This document shows positions 63,916 through 64,000 of a stretch of DNA of 64,000 bases, in pieces. The notes beneath the pieces were generated by a model, which worked only from the letters and a program-made list of their open reading frames with translations, made no database searches and was not told where the DNA came from. The DNA is from Bradyrhizobium sp. 139 (GTDB taxonomy: Bacteria; Pseudomonadota; Alphaproteobacteria; Rhizobiales; Xanthobacteraceae): NCBI RefSeq assembly GCF_023074175.1, contig NZ_JADPKS010000050.1:39920-103919 (forward strand), written 5' to 3'. The position numbers and the translations under genes were made by a program. Positions within the stretch are counted from its first letter, which is position 1. The number at the start of each line of letters is the position of its first letter.

Positions 63916-64000
63916 GTATTAGCGCGCCGAGGTAGGATGGCGTCGTTCCGTGAGGAATGGCCCAGCCCGGGCGGCCACCCGAGCTGGGCCGCCGATCGAT

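Overview
The window reads as chromosomal DNA of a Bradyrhizobium-like alphaproteobacterium (order Hyphomicrobiales). The grounds are uniformly high GC with C/G-ending codons, a complete alphaproteobacterial division and cell-wall (dcw) cluster ending in a long-linker ftsZ followed by lpxC, bamD, recN and ligA, an alphaproteobacterial RNase P RNA, a Rhodobacter-type phospholipid N-methyltransferase, and many short dispersed palindromic repeats of the kinds I associate with Bradyrhizobium. The genus is an inference: there is no rRNA operon in the window.

Layout. 1-6384: a PotA-type ABC ATPase cut by the window edge, a DUF4403 envelope protein, a divergent module (HTH regulator plus beta-propeller on minus; DUF899 thioredoxin-like protein plus small membrane protein on plus), and a small GIY-YIG gene enclosed by two copies of one repeat. 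6385-12751: an L,D-transpeptidase, then genes that look like membrane-lipid modification (GT4 glycosyltransferase, PmtA-like methyltransferase, Mpo1-like membrane protein, class III aminotransferase, phosphatidylserine decarboxylase). 12814-17255: Nudix hydrolase, DUF2147 protein, extensin-like lipoprotein, histidine phosphatase and small proteins. 17311-21075: a TetR/EmrA/EmrB efflux locus with a visible 21-bp operator. 21401-26765: ABC exporter, a frameshifted MATE gene, an O-antigen-ligase pseudogene with three lesions, and a TauE permease. 26997-32630: a secreted small protein, a MocR regulator divergent from a DUF983 protein, a hydrolase remnant, rnpB, an ECF42-type sigma factor with its YCII partner, and an amidase.

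33108-59963 is the dcw cluster and its conserved tail: rsmH-ftsL-ftsI-murE-murF-mraY-murD-ftsW-murG-murC-[GIY-YIG gene]-murB-ddl-ftsQ-ftsA-ftsZ-terminator-lpxC-bamD-recN-ligA. It makes lipid II (murC-F, mraY, murG, ddl), flips and polymerises it at the septum (ftsW, ftsI), and builds the divisome (ftsL, ftsQ, ftsA, ftsZ). The first half is tightly packed with stop/start overlaps. From murD to ddl every junction carries foreign material: a 31-bp-arm hairpin, two other repeat families, a pair of nested palindromes, and a complete AT-richer GIY-YIG gene with a NUMOD3-like motif sitting exactly between murC and murB. I regard that last gene as the most notable item in the window.

60130-64000: a Bcr/CflA drug exporter, an Xaa-Pro aminopeptidase, a small basic protein and a terminal repeat. 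I saw no tRNA, rRNA, CRISPR array, prophage or intact insertion sequence.
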